Source: JADKIH01 sp031385005 (GTDB taxonomy: Bacteria; Bacteroidota; Bacteroidia; AKYH767-A; 2013-40CM-41-45). From it: a stretch of DNA of 64,000 nucleotides. The stretch spans positions 62,001 to 126,000 of the forward strand of contig JANNBB010000055.1 in NCBI GenBank assembly GCA_031385005.1, given 5' to 3'. Within the stretch, counting starts at the first letter, position 1, and every line of letters starts with the position of its first letter. Positions 17,801-25,666 of the stretch are shown piece after piece. Position numbers and translations under genes: made by a program. The notes beneath the pieces are model-generated. The model searched no databases. It was not told the origin of the DNA and saw only the letters and a program-made list of their open reading frames with translations.

Positions 17801-19189
17801 AAAACTGTAAACTTCAAAGACGGAAATAAAACCAATGCTGTTGTAATTGGTCGTTCAGGTGAATTCAGAGTTGTTGATCCAAATACAGGAACAGTTCTTA
17901 CTACTTCTAACATCCCATATGGTGCTAAACTACATGTGAAGGATAAAGAAATTGTAGAAAAAGGCGCTGTGATTTGTGATTGGGATCCGTTTAACGCTGT
18001 AATCTTATCTGAATTTGCCGGTAAAGTTGAATTTGAACACGTTGAAGAAGGTATTACTTTCCGTGAAGAGTCCGATGAACAAACAGGCTACAAGGAAAAA
18101 GTAATTATCGAAACCCGTGATAAGACTAAAAACCCGGCAATTAAAATTGTTGATGACAAGAAGGAAGTTATTAAGTCATACAACATCCCGGTTGGTGCTC
18201 ACGTCATGGTTAACAAAGCACAGAAAATTCAATCCGGAGATATCTTAGTTAAGATCCCGCGGACAACAGGAAAATCAGGTGATATCACCGGTGGATTACC
18301 ACGTGTTACCGAACTTTTCGAAGCTCGTAATCCAAGTAATCCTGCAGTTGTAAGCGAAATCGATGGTATCGTAACTTATGGTGGTATTAAGCGTGGTAAT
18401 CGTGAAGTAGTCATTACTTCCCGCGATGGTGAGGTTAAGAAATATCTCGTTCCACTTTCTAAACATATCCTCGTTCAGGATAATGACTTCATTAAGGCGG
18501 GTGACCCTCTTTCTGATGGTGCAATTACTCCAAACGACATCCTCTCTATAAAGGGCCCCGGAATGGTACAGGAGTACCTTGTAAACGAGGTTCAGGAGGT
18601 TTATCGTCTTCAGGGTGTGAAGATCAATGATAAGCACTTTGAAGTGATTGTACGCCAGATGATGCGTAAGGTCGTTATAGACGATCCGGGTGATACCATG
18701 TTCCTCGAAAGAGAATATGTTGATCGTATCGACTTTATTAAAGAGAACGATACAATCATGGACAAAGTTGTTGTTCTTGAGCCGGGTGATTCTACCGATC
18801 TTAAAGCCGGTCAGATTATCAGCCTTCGTCGTTTACGCGAAGAAAATTCTGTTCTGAAACGTAAAGACATGAAGCCAATAGAAGCAAGAGATGCAATTCC
18901 TGCAACTTCTTCTCCGGTTTTACAAGGTATCACTCAGGCATCTTTACATACGAAGAGTTGGATTTCTGCGGCATCGTTCCAGGAAACTACTAAAGTATTG
19001 AATGAAGCTGCAGTGAATGGTAAGATTGATGGCTTATTAGGTTTGAAAGAAAACGTAATTGTTGGTCACCTTATCCCTGCAGGTACGGGTCTTCGTGAAT
19101 ACGATAGGTTAATTGTCGGTTCTCAGGAAGAGTATGATTTGCTTATGGCCTCTAAACAACAAGAGGAAGTTAGCGAGCATGAAAATTAA
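14891..19189 (+). CDS. rpoC: DNA-directed RNA polymerase subunit beta'
   Basis: 1432 residues. It shows the N-terminal zinc site '[20 protein letters not shown]', the catalytic Mg-binding 'NADFDGDQM' (about residues 471-479), the second zinc site '[13 protein letters not shown]', and the bridge/trigger-helix segment '[25 protein letters not shown]'. It completes the polymerase core. A strong terminator follows 10 nt after the stop codon. Confidence 0.98.
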   Translation: [1432 protein letters not shown]

Positions 19190-19198
19190 AATCATTAA

Positions 19199-19226
19199 AA
19201 ACCGCTCATTAGAGCGGTTTTTTTTT
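19199..19226 (+). terminator. Rho-independent terminator after rpoC
   Basis: Stem AAACCGCTC (19199-19207) / GAGCGGTTT (19212-19220) with loop ATTA and a run of nine T from 19218. This ends the rpl-rpo operon. Confidence 0.92.
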
Positions 19227-19286
19227 GACTTAAATACTTGAGATTTTAAAAATATTATGTAAATTGTTAATTAAATTCGGAATAAA

Positions 19287-19598
19287 ATGGAAGAAAATCA
19301 AAATCAGAATCAACTCAATATTGAGCTAACGGAAGAAATAGCTGATGGAATTTATTCGAACCTGGCCATCATTACACATAGTACATCGGAATTTGTAATT
19401 GATTTCGTAAAAGTAATGCCAGGCGTTCCTAAAGCAAAAGTAAAGGCGCGTATTTTACTTACCCCGCAACATGCAAAACGCCTTCTAGCTGCCATGCAAG
19501 ATAATATTGCAAAGTTTGAAGCTGCACACGGTACAATAAAGCAAACTGAAGGTCTTGGAATTCCAATGAACTTTGGTGGTCCTGCCGCTCAAGCATGA
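19287..19598 (+). CDS. DUF3467 family protein
   Basis: 103 residues, with an Asn/Gln-rich start followed by 'IELTEEIADGIYSNLAIITHSTSEFVIDFVKVMPG' and 'ARILLTPQHAKRLLAAMQDNIAKFE', the pattern of DUF3467. The function is unknown. It has no signal peptide or membrane segment, so it is cytoplasmic. Although it follows rpoC, a strong terminator separates them, and it has its own terminator downstream, so it is likely a separate unit. Confidence 0.85.
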   Translation: MEENQNQNQLNIELTEEIADGIYSNLAIITHSTSEFVIDFVKVMPGVPKAKVKARILLTPQHAKRLLAAMQDNIAKFEAAHGTIKQTEGLGIPMNFGGPAAQA

Positions 19599-19687
19599 TG
19601 TAAATTAAATTTTGCGAAGGTCATTAATAGTAAAATTTTAATTTCCAGAAGTGTAAACCATCTGGTTTTTTTTAAAATAAAAGTAAC

Positions 19688-19725
19688 AAAGTGAAGCCGA
19701 TTTATACTCTGCTTCACTTTTTTTT
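19688..19725 (+). terminator. Terminator after the DUF3467 gene
   Basis: Stem AAAGTGAAGC (19688-19697) / GCTTCACTTT (19711-19720), 13-nt loop, followed by T8 overall. It lies between convergent genes and may serve both strands. Confidence 0.75.
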
Positions 19726-19728
19726 CAA

Positions 19729-20085
19729 TCAGCTATTAGATTTTTCTTCGATGTTTTTTTTCTTAAAAAAAAGAGGAATGTAATACATCAGGATTATCGC
19801 AAGTCCTATCAGGAAAAAAAGAATAGAAGGATTTCGTAAAGAGTCATCAAAGTAAAATTCACCTATCATCCAGGTTGAATTTGCCGCTATCCAAAAGCAT
19901 ATGGAGAGATTGTGAGCCAGTTCTGTTTTATCCTGGCGATGTATATAGGTAATATATATAGCCAATCCCAAGGTAGGTAGGATCATAAAAACGCCCAGAC
20001 TCTTCGAAAGAGTTACCCAGCAAATATCTTTTAAGAGCCACAATAAAATATGAAAATTCTCCAGCTTTCTGATTTTAGTATTCAT
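19729..20085 (-). CDS. Small predicted inner-membrane protein, family not recognised
   Basis: 118 residues. Three hydrophobic segments are visible, about residues 27-48 ('KSLGVFMILPTLGLAIYITY'), 57-80 ('LAHNLSICFWIAANSTWMIG') and 87-109 ('PSILFFLIGLAIILMYYIPL'), ending in a Lys-rich tail that should be cytoplasmic. No signature residues suggest an enzyme or transporter. The neighbours (DUF3467 convergent, glutathione peroxidase upstream on the same strand 107 bp away) give no clear hint. Confidence 0.65.
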   Translation of the reverse strand: MNTKIRKLENFHILLWLLKDICWVTLSKSLGVFMILPTLGLAIYITYIHRQDKTELAHNLSICFWIAANSTWMIGEFYFDDSLRNPSILFFLIGLAIILMYYIPLFFKKKNIEEKSNS

Positions 20086-20191
20086 GAGATGAAAATAGAA
20101 TATTATTCTGAATATTCTTTCTCAGATTCTAAAATATCACTATAAAAAAATGGGATTAGTTAACTACTTATTCCGGCGTATTGAATTCCGG

Positions 20192-20704
20192 TTATTTTAT
20201 CGCATTCAGGATACTCTCGTCCATAGGCGACATTTTTGCTTTAAAACGGTGAATCAATTTTCCATTTTCATCGAGCAGGAATTTTTCGAAATTCCATTTT
20301 ATATCGCCAATGAAATCGGGGTTTTCTTGTGTTGTAAGCCATTTGAAAAGCGGATCCATGTCATCACCTAGTACAGATACCTTCGACATCATTGGAAAAG
20401 TAACACCGTAGTTCTTATTACAAAATGCTGCTATCTCATTGTTATTTCCAGGTTCCTGCCCTCCAAAATTATTTGCCGGAAAACCAATTATCACTAACTT
20501 GTCTTTATATAGTTTTGATAATTTTTCCAGCTCGGCATACTGAGGAGTATTTCCACACTCCGAAGCTGTATTCACTATCATAATCTTTTTGCCTTTGAAC
20601 GCAAATAAATCGACCGGCTTGCCGGTTATCGATAATGGTTTAAAATCGTAGAATCCATTGAGGGATGTTAAAACGATAGAACTCAAAATTAGCATAAGTT
20701 TCAT
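20192..20704 (-). CDS. Glutathione peroxidase-family thiol peroxidase
   Basis: 170 residues. The peroxidatic Cys50 lies in 'NTASECGNTPQY' where many homologues read AS-K-CG; Gln in 'NNFGGQEPG' and Trp/Asn in 'IKWNFEKFL' complete the catalytic tetrad. A hydrophobic N-terminus (residues 1-17) suggests export or membrane anchoring, so it probably reduces peroxides in the periplasm. Non-selenium members usually use thioredoxin rather than glutathione. A TAACTTTG -7-like box lies upstream on the minus strand (20740-20747). Confidence 0.88.
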   Translation of the reverse strand: MKLMLILSSIVLTSLNGFYDFKPLSITGKPVDLFAFKGKKIMIVNTASECGNTPQYAELEKLSKLYKDKLVIIGFPANNFGGQEPGNNNEIAAFCNKNYGVTFPMMSKVSVLGDDMDPLFKWLTTQENPDFIGDIKWNFEKFLLDENGKLIHRFKAKMSPMDESILNAIK

Positions 20705-20811
20705 AAGTGAGGATTAATTTCTTAGATTGAATGAGTTTGCAAAGTTATTAATATTAAATCTATGAAAGTATTTCTTGAGTAATTTATTTTGGATATTGGA
20801 ATTTTCAGCTT

Positions 20812-23109
20812 TTAATTTATTGCACTTTTATTAAAAATAAAAAATCCGAAATGGAATAAAAATGAAAATTTCTTTTCCCGGTTATCCATATAGTTTACGA
20901 AAAATCCTATTGGTCCTAAAGGGCTATGAAAGACTGTTCCCGCAGAGGCCACATAATATCTTTTTCCAAAAAAATCGCCATAGTAGGTTTTCTTCTCCGG
21001 TGTAGGAAGTAATTCCCGATAGGGCTGGAAAACATATCCTTCGATCAAAAATTCAATATTGTTTTTAATAGTAATTATATTCTTTGAACCCAGACCACCA
21101 AAAGTGTGAGCATGAAAGGAGGGAAGGAAAATTGTTTTAGCTTCTTGAATAGGATAAAATCCCGGACTATTCAAAACCGAGCTTGTATAGTTGGCAAGAA
21201 AAGGCATACCGCTGGCTGATAATTCCGCATATAAACCAAACTTCACTTTCCCTCTTCTCTTAAAGTAATTTTCATAACGTAAATTGAAAACAAGCCAGTC
21301 GCGATAAAGTTTTTTCGTAGTTCTGTCAATTGAGGTAGAACCCGGAACTGTCGTTTCCAATACGTTTACATATTGAAGCCGGGTACTCAAAAATGTTCCC
21401 TGACTCGGGTATTCTTTTCTGTTCAGCGTGTTTCTTTCGAAAGTAATGGATCCTGTCGGACCATTCAATATGGATTGATCTGCTGTATCGTTAGCCAGAA
21501 AATCTTTCGTCTGATAATAATCGTTTGTTATTCGTGTGTAAGCAATTGATGAAATCACTTTGCCTTTATTTCTGGCAGGTATACCGAAATTGACACCAAA
21601 GTTGTAATCGTTTTTCAAAATATACGATGGCTTTTGTTCGGTAAAAAATGCAGCGTTACTGCTCCTGAAATAATCGTATTGATTGAGGGTAATATCTGTC
21701 TCAAGAAAAAAAGGTATCCGCGCCGGCGAATCCATTCTGATTCGCATTTGTCCGGATGTATACAATTTGCCGAAATAAAAATTACCGGTGAATGTATATG
21801 ACTTTAAATCCCATAGATTATATTGTAAGCCAACAAATGCTTCGCTAACAGGACGCGAAGAAATATTTCCGCCGAATTGTGCTACTATATCCCTTTCTTT
21901 AACAATTTTAAGATTCAGATCAAACAGTCCGGAAACTTCATTGTATTTTAGAAATGGGTAAATAGATTTTATATTCTGATCGGCAATAAGTGAGTAGTAG
22001 GATGCTTTTAACCTCTTGAGAGGAATCGGTGCTAATCCGGGTTTTATAATTTTTCTAACGTACTCGGACTGCCTTTGATTAAGACCTTCGATGATAATTT
22101 TATCTATATAAACAGAGGGTAAAGTACTGCGATAATTCGTTCTCTTTTTATTCAATTCTTCTAAGTTAATGTTGCGTTGAATATTTGTTTTTAAACGCAT
22201 CAGATGATCTTTTGTAGAAATATAACCTTCATCTATTATTTCATTAATTCGCGTAAAGTCAAATAAGCCAAACCTGTTTGTATTTGATTCAATTAGTACT
22301 CCGTTTTCACAAATGACGGAAAAGCTCGTGGGTGTTGTCATCATGGCTCTTATTTGTGAAATAATATTGCCTTCCGATGTAGGAGTGGTCGTTCCCGCTG
22401 CATTGGAACCTATGATAATGTCCGGCTGAAAATCATCCAGCAACACATCAGCCGGAAAGTTATTATACATTCCGCCATCGTATAAGATTTTATTTTCGAA
22501 TACAACCGGTTTAAAGTAGAATGGATATGCTGATGATGCCCGCACAGCCATTGCCAGATCTCCATTCCGAAAGATGATTGTTTTTTTGTTTTCTATATCT
22601 GCTGCGACACAGCGAAAAGGAATAAATAGCGAATCAAAATTGTAATTGGCTTTGGCTATTACATCAGCAGTATTTTCTAATAGAGAATAATCATAAGGAA
22701 TTGAGCTAACAATATTCGTCGGCAGGGAAGTACTGATGATGGAGTCGAGTGAAAATTTCAAACTTATCCAGGATGCGTTTTCTTCCTTTTTTCGAAAGTA
22801 AAAAGAATAGTTTTCATCGATTACACCCGTAGCCCAATTCAGAAATTCTTCCGTATTAACAATCGAATCCATTTGTTCACCTGAATATCCTTGTGCATAC
22901 ATGCATGCCACAATTGCTCCTGCTGAAGTTCCTGCAATATAATCGATTGGAATCCCGTTTTCTTCCAGTGCTTTTATTACTCCGATATGCGCCATTCCCC
23001 TTGCACCTCCACCGCTTAAAACCAACCCGACTTTTTGTGCAGTTACCTGTACGCTATTACACAAAAGAAAAAGAAGTATGAAAAGCGAAATACGGGGCAT
23101 AAAATTCAC
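20812..23109 (-). CDS. Patatin-like phospholipase with POTRA and outer-membrane barrel domains
   Basis: 765 residues. A signal peptide (1-24, ending VTA) leads into a patatin domain with the oxyanion loop 'GGGARG' (33-38), nucleophile Ser62 in 'GTSAG', and the catalytic Asp in 'YDGGMYNNFP'. A POTRA-like stretch ('IDKIIIEGLNQRQSEYVRKIIKPG', about 330-360) follows, then a ~400-residue beta-rich region ending in a surface-antigen/BamA-type barrel with a Phe-rich end. This layout resembles type Vd autotransporters such as PlpD, with the lipase delivered to the outer membrane. The substrate is presumably phospholipid. Confidence 0.88.
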   Translation of the reverse strand: MNFMPRISLFILLFLLCNSVQVTAQKVGLVLSGGGARGMAHIGVIKALEENGIPIDYIAGTSAGAIVACMYAQGYSGEQMDSIVNTEEFLNWATGVIDENYSFYFRKKEENASWISLKFSLDSIISTSLPTNIVSSIPYDYSLLENTADVIAKANYNFDSLFIPFRCVAADIENKKTIIFRNGDLAMAVRASSAYPFYFKPVVFENKILYDGGMYNNFPADVLLDDFQPDIIIGSNAAGTTTPTSEGNIISQIRAMMTTPTSFSVICENGVLIESNTNRFGLFDFTRINEIIDEGYISTKDHLMRLKTNIQRNINLEELNKKRTNYRSTLPSVYIDKIIIEGLNQRQSEYVRKIIKPGLAPIPLKRLKASYYSLIADQNIKSIYPFLKYNEVSGLFDLNLKIVKERDIVAQFGGNISSRPVSEAFVGLQYNLWDLKSYTFTGNFYFGKLYTSGQMRIRMDSPARIPFFLETDITLNQYDYFRSSNAAFFTEQKPSYILKNDYNFGVNFGIPARNKGKVISSIAYTRITNDYYQTKDFLANDTADQSILNGPTGSITFERNTLNRKEYPSQGTFLSTRLQYVNVLETTVPGSTSIDRTTKKLYRDWLVFNLRYENYFKRRGKVKFGLYAELSASGMPFLANYTSSVLNSPGFYPIQEAKTIFLPSFHAHTFGGLGSKNIITIKNNIEFLIEGYVFQPYRELLPTPEKKTYYGDFFGKRYYVASAGTVFHSPLGPIGFFVNYMDNREKKFSFLFHFGFFIFNKSAIN

Positions 23110-23127
23110 TGAGGAGTTTCGGCTAAT

Positions 23128-23925
23128 TTACAAAGCAGATTCGATTTTATCTCTTAATTCTTTGAAATATAAAGGAGCTTTTTTTAATCTGGACCCATAC
23201 CACGAAAAAATTTCGCCATCGACCATAAAAATCTTGCTGTATGGAAACAACAACTCGAATTCTGTGATTTTTTTGTCAAAATAAGGGTATGGCTCGCTGG
23301 ATAAAAGAATTACTTCCGGTTTTTTATTATCGATTTTCTCATAGTCAATTTCAGGGTATCTGCTTAATTCTCCAAAAACGTTCCTGAATCCTGCATGTTT
23401 TAACATATCGTCAATAAACGTATCATCTCCAACGGTCATTAACGGTGTTTCCCAAATTAAATAGACACAAGAAATCTCTTTCCTCTTACCGACATTTAAC
23501 TTTTCGAAATTATTTTCAATTTGCTGAATTAATTTATTCCCTTCTTTGTATCTGTTTAAAAGCTCTGATATACTTTTAATCATGTGTAATGCATCTTTCA
23601 AATTCTTAATATCTGAAATCCAGACATTGAATTCATTTCCTAAAAGTGCAATATCCTCTTTACTGTTTTCTTCTTTGTTAGCTAGTATTAAATCCGGTTT
23701 TAGATTCCTGATTTTATTGATGGTAAGATTTTTGGTCCCGCCAACAATTGTTTTAGATTTTAACCATTCTGTGGGATGCACACAAAATTTTGTTATTCCC
23801 AAAACTTCTTCTTCGAGATTCAGATCAAAAAGAAGCTCTGTTTGAGAGGGCACAATAGAAATAATCTTTATCGGACTCTTTTGAAAAGTAAGTTGGCGAC
23901 CTAATTGATCTGTTGAAAAAATCAT
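23128..23925 (-). CDS. Helical-backbone metal receptor (BtuF-like periplasmic-binding fold) without signal peptide
   Basis: 265 residues. The pattern 'KIISIVPSQTELLFDLNLEEEVLGITKFCVHP', 'GGTKNLTINKIRNLKPDLILANKEEN' and 'GDDTFIDDMLKHAGFRNVF' is that of vitamin B12/siderophore-binding (BtuF/FhuD type) proteins. No signal peptide or lipobox is seen at the N-terminus ('MIFSTDQLGRQLTFQ'), and no permease or ATPase gene is adjacent, so it may be a cytoplasmic member. Ligand unknown. It ends 18 nt before the patatin gene on the same strand. Confidence 0.75.
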   Translation of the reverse strand: MIFSTDQLGRQLTFQKSPIKIISIVPSQTELLFDLNLEEEVLGITKFCVHPTEWLKSKTIVGGTKNLTINKIRNLKPDLILANKEENSKEDIALLGNEFNVWISDIKNLKDALHMIKSISELLNRYKEGNKLIQQIENNFEKLNVGKRKEISCVYLIWETPLMTVGDDTFIDDMLKHAGFRNVFGELSRYPEIDYEKIDNKKPEVILLSSEPYPYFDKKITEFELLFPYSKIFMVDGEIFSWYGSRLKKAPLYFKELRDKIESAL

Positions 23926-24085
23926 TTTACGATTTGAAAAATATTATCAGGTTACAAATTATTCAAATCACAACCCGTTAACGATTGATTAATCGAGTAA
24001 CTATCAACAAGCAAACTGTATCCACTAAGTTGAGTTATTCCGGCACAACCTATTACAAACTTGCAAAAAGGTAAAGCATTTAATT

Positions 24086-25471
24086 TTATTTTATAAGTGC
24101 TTCAGCAATTTCGCTTTTGGTTATAATGAAAGTTCTTCCCGCTTTGAAATCTTTTACCAGTACGGCCATTCGATCACCGGAAATCATTTCAGAAAGTTCT
24201 TCGAGTGGAGTAGTAATATCTGCAAAAGGAAGAGCTTCCTGCATAATCAACTCTACTTTATCTTCCTTTGCATTCGGGCTTTTTAATATGTGATTATAGA
24301 CTAGATTTTCATAAATAGAACCTACGATTCTGTCTTCTGAAGTCACAGGAATTTGCGAAAAATTATTTTCGTTAATTATCTTCAGTGCATTAGAAATTGA
24401 ATCTTTCTTGTCGATGGTGATAAGCTCCATATTTTTACGGTTACTGACGATGTCCTTTGCTGTCATTCCTTTCTTGTCGATGTAACCCATTTTTCTCATC
24501 CATTCGTCATTAAAAATCTTGGCGAGGTATCTTGTTCCGTGATCGTGGAAGATAATAACAACTACATCCTTCTCAGTTAATTTATCTTTTAACTGATGTA
24601 ATCCTGCCAGCGCAGAGCCGGCTGAGTTTCCCACCCAAATACCTTCCTTCTGTACGATTTCCCGTGTCATTAGGGCAGCATCTTTATCAGTGACTTTTTC
24701 AAATAAGTCGATGACATTGAAATCGACATTCTTAGGAAGAAAATCTTCGCCAATTCCTTCTGTTACATAAGGATAAATTTCATTTTTATCGAAGATGCCC
24801 GTCTCTTTATATTTTTTAAATACAGATCCATAAGTATCGATTCCCCAAATTTTAATTGCAGGATTTTTTTCTTTCAGAAATTTTCCTGTACCGCAAATGG
24901 TCCCTCCAGTACCCACACCTACTACCAGGTGTGTTATTTTACCATCTGTCTGATCCCAAAGCTCCGGACCTGTTTGTTCGTAATTGGCTATTGCATTGGA
25001 AGGATTGTCGTATTGATTGGGATAAAATGAGTTGGCAATTTCTTTATTCAATCTCGCTGCAACCGAATAATAGGAGCGGGGGTCCTCCGGTTCAACGTTG
25101 GTTGGACATACAATTACTTCTGCACCAAAAGCGCGTAATGCATCCACTTTTTCTTTTGACTGCTTATCTGTCGTCGTGAAAATACATTTATAGCCCTTTA
25201 CAATAGCAGCAATAGCCAGACCCATTCCTGTATTGCCGGAAGTACCTTCTATGATTGTACCACCTGGCTTTAGGATACCGGCTTTTTCAGCATCTTCTAC
25301 CATTTTAAGAGCCATTCTGTCTTTAATGGAATTTCCCGGATTAAATGTTTCCACCTTCGCATATACTTTGGCTTTAATGCCATCCGCTACACGATTCAAA
25401 CGAATCAATGGTGTGTTTCCAATTGATTCCAATACATTGTCACAAATTTTTTTCGAAGGATTCGTTCCCAT
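24086..25471 (-). CDS. Cystathionine beta-synthase-type PLP enzyme with C-terminal CBS domain pair
   Basis: 461 residues. The PLP-binding Lys is in 'NPGNSIKDRM' and the phosphate loop is 'GTSGNTG'; a second glycine loop 'GVGTGGTICG' is also present. The last ~125 residues contain two CBS motifs ('TAKDIVSNRKNMELITIDKKDSI', 'SQIPVTSEDRIVGSIYENLV'). The enzyme condenses serine (or O-acetylserine) with homocysteine or sulfide. The CBS pair favours cystathionine beta-synthase, but cysteine synthase activity cannot be excluded. No other transsulfuration gene is nearby. A TACCTTTG box lies on the minus strand (25516-25523). Confidence 0.87.
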   Translation of the reverse strand: MGTNPSKKICDNVLESIGNTPLIRLNRVADGIKAKVYAKVETFNPGNSIKDRMALKMVEDAEKAGILKPGGTIIEGTSGNTGMGLAIAAIVKGYKCIFTTTDKQSKEKVDALRAFGAEVIVCPTNVEPEDPRSYYSVAARLNKEIANSFYPNQYDNPSNAIANYEQTGPELWDQTDGKITHLVVGVGTGGTICGTGKFLKEKNPAIKIWGIDTYGSVFKKYKETGIFDKNEIYPYVTEGIGEDFLPKNVDFNVIDLFEKVTDKDAALMTREIVQKEGIWVGNSAGSALAGLHQLKDKLTEKDVVVIIFHDHGTRYLAKIFNDEWMRKMGYIDKKGMTAKDIVSNRKNMELITIDKKDSISNALKIINENNFSQIPVTSEDRIVGSIYENLVYNHILKSPNAKEDKVELIMQEALPFADITTPLEELSEMISGDRMAVLVKDFKAGRTFIITKSEIAEALIK

Positions 25472-25515
25472 TTACTCTGATTATTTAATAGAATTTCTTA
25501 AAGTTTTTTGCGGCA

Positions 25516-25523
25516 CAAAGGTA
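25516..25523 (-). promoter_or_regulatory. Probable -7 box upstream of the cystathionine beta-synthase gene
   Basis: Read on the minus strand it is TACCTTTG, a perfect TAnnTTTG match 44 nt before the ATG. A TTG lies 23 nt further upstream (25547-25549), slightly longer than the ideal spacing. Confidence 0.5.
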
Positions 25524-25666
25524 AAAAAGGTTTTTAGTTACCGGGGCAAAGTTGAATCTCTGTTCAAATTAAAAAGAAGATAAATAATGTTGTCTTGAAT
25601 TTTAGAAATTTTTTAATAAAATTCATAAATAATTGAAAAATAGCATTTTATAAAAAAATAGATTTG

